A stretch of 9,930 bases of DNA from NCBI GenBank assembly GCA_028282865.1, contig JANQHA010000293.1, forward strand, positions 1-9,930, read 5' to 3'. Positions 8,995-9,930 of the stretch are shown one piece after another (the stretch's first letter is position 1; each line of letters opens with the position of its first letter). The notes under the pieces are model-generated. The model was not told the origin of the DNA. It made no database searches and saw nothing but the letters and a program-made list of their open reading frames with translations. This DNA is from Oligoflexales bacterium. GTDB taxonomy: Bacteria > Bdellovibrionota_B > Oligoflexia > Oligoflexales > CACXFL01. Position numbers and translations under genes: made by a program.

Positions 8995-9930
8995 TATTGA
9001 AACTAAGATTAAATCTTTGTGTGATAGTTTTTTAGAGCAAAAACTGTACAGTCACTACTATGTGAGTTGTGGAAATATATTCTCTGATGATTTGGTTGTA
9101 GAAGTCACTAATGCTGATGACGCTTTTTTTGATCTTTCTAGCCTTACTAAAGCCTTGGCTACCGTACCTTTAGTTTTTTGTGAAAAGTTTGATTCAGATA
9201 GTACATTGCGAGATTTTTTCTCAAAGACTGATGAGTTAAAAGAAATACGTCATTTGATGAATATTAAGCTATATGATCTGCTTAAGCATAAAAGTGGACT
9301 ACCAGCTTGGCGTAATTTTTATGTTAATTGCCTTTTAGAGAAAGAAGCAAATGCGAGTAGTAAGCACCAGCAGGCTTTGCAGGTTTTAAGTCGTGTTGAG
9401 ATCGATAAAAACTTCATCGGATTTGATAACTATAGTGATGTCGGTATGATTCTTCTTGGCCTTCTTATGGAGAAGAAGAACGGCAAAAATTTAGATGAGA
9501 TGTTCTATCTTTTTTGTAAAAATAAGCTAAATGACGCGGATGTTTGTAATCATATTCAATATGCTAGTCAGTTGTCAAAATCGACTCAGTTTATTTCAAC
9601 TGGTTTTTGTAAAGTACGAGGTGTAGAGACAAAGGGTGTTGTTCATGATGAAAACTGCGGTGCTCTATCAGGGGTGACGGGCCATAGTGGTTTGTTTGCC
9701 AGCGGGGCGGGGCTGAACATATACCTTAGGACTTTGCTACGATCGCGTATTGGAAAACGTATTGTAAAGCTAAATAATCAATTTATAACTAATGACAACT
9801 CCTCTTTACTTGGTTTTAGGCAAGGTGACGATATTAGCTCTAATAGCTTTTTTAATGGGCTTACCATGGGGCACTTAGGGTTTACTGGAACAGCCTTTTG
9901 GCTAGACCCTAAGTCGAATTACTATGCCGT
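8981..9930 (+). CDS. Serine hydrolase, class C beta-lactamase / penicillin-binding-protein family, 3' end outside window
   Basis: The open frame starts at ATG 8981 and runs off the window after 316 codons. All three active-site motifs of the class C beta-lactamase-like superfamily (COG1680) are present in order. The first is DLSSLTK with nucleophile Ser54 and Lys57; the second is Tyr151-Ser-Asp153 followed by VG; the third is His298-Leu-Gly300 in HLGFTGT, followed by a WLDP typical of this family. VVHDEN (220-225) and GHSGLF (234-239) resemble E. coli YfeW/PBP4B and related proteins. Substrate is unknown: D-alanyl carboxypeptidase, muropeptide or esterase activity are all possible. The N-terminus (MNISDIETKIKSLCDSFLEQ) is helical and charged, with no signal peptide or lipobox, so a cytoplasmic location is inferred. 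The start lies inside gatB (14-base overlap), implying coupled translation. The HxG motif usually lies near the C-terminus, so probably only a few dozen residues are missing. Confidence 0.85.
   Translation, partial: MNISDIETKIKSLCDSFLEQKLYSHYYVSCGNIFSDDLVVEVTNADDAFFDLSSLTKALATVPLVFCEKFDSDSTLRDFFSKTDELKEIRHLMNIKLYDLLKHKSGLPAWRNFYVNCLLEKEANASSKHQQALQVLSRVEIDKNFIGFDNYSDVGMILLGLLMEKKNGKNLDEMFYLFCKNKLNDADVCNHIQYASQLSKSTQFISTGFCKVRGVETKGVVHDENCGALSGVTGHSGLFASGAGLNIYLRTLLRSRIGKRIVKLNNQFITNDNSSLLGFRQGDDISSNSFFNGLTMGHLGFTGTAFWLDPKSNYYA

Noticed and set aside
9450..9480. Inverted repeat TTCTTCTT ... AAGAAGAA with a 15-base loop
   Set aside because: It lies inside the serine hydrolase coding frame, is A/T-rich, and is not followed by a T run, so it is not a credible terminator.

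Overview
The window is a gapless, single-strand run of seven protein-coding genes, all on the + strand. In order they are: the 3' part of dnaN (sliding clamp), gyrB, gyrA, gatC, gatA, gatB, and the 5' part of a serine hydrolase of the class C beta-lactamase / low-molecular-weight penicillin-binding-protein type. The window edges cut the first and last genes. I found no RNA gene, CRISPR array, insertion sequence or convincing terminator. The longest gap between genes is 23 bases.

The organism is a bacterium with roughly 40% G+C (estimated by eye from a few lines). The dnaN-gyrB-gyrA order is the classical replication-origin neighbourhood, so the chromosomal origin and dnaA probably lie a short way upstream. 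GyrB is 833 residues and carries the large insert after the TOPRIM core that is typical of proteobacterial-type GyrB. An origin-proximal gyrase pair joined to gatCAB fits a delta-proteobacterium-like or Bdellovibrionota-like lineage, but I cannot fix the taxon from sequence reading alone. The presence of GatCAB implies that Gln-tRNA(Gln) and/or Asn-tRNA(Asn) is made by the indirect amidation route.

Layout: 1-813 DnaN domains II and III; 829-3330 GyrB (TTG start); 3354-5792 GyrA; 5793-6047 GatC (TTG start directly after the gyrA stop codon); 6051-7538 GatA; 7552-8994 GatB; 8981-9930 the serine hydrolase, overlapping gatB by 14 bases and running off the window. Junctions are +15, +23, 0, +3, +13 and -14 bases, which strongly suggests one transcription unit with translational coupling over its second half.

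Functionally the first three genes serve DNA replication and supercoiling: the clamp gives polymerase processivity and gyrase removes positive supercoils ahead of the fork. The next three form one heterotrimeric tRNA amidotransferase. The last is a putative cell-wall or ester/amide hydrolase with no visible export signal.

This is mostly a core housekeeping region and I do not see a previously undescribed system. The points worth a second look are residue-level and architectural: Asn at the quinolone-contact position of GyrA, a divergent partner-binding cleft in the clamp, no recF between dnaN and gyrB, an unusually short GatC, and the signal-less serine hydrolase coupled to gatB.
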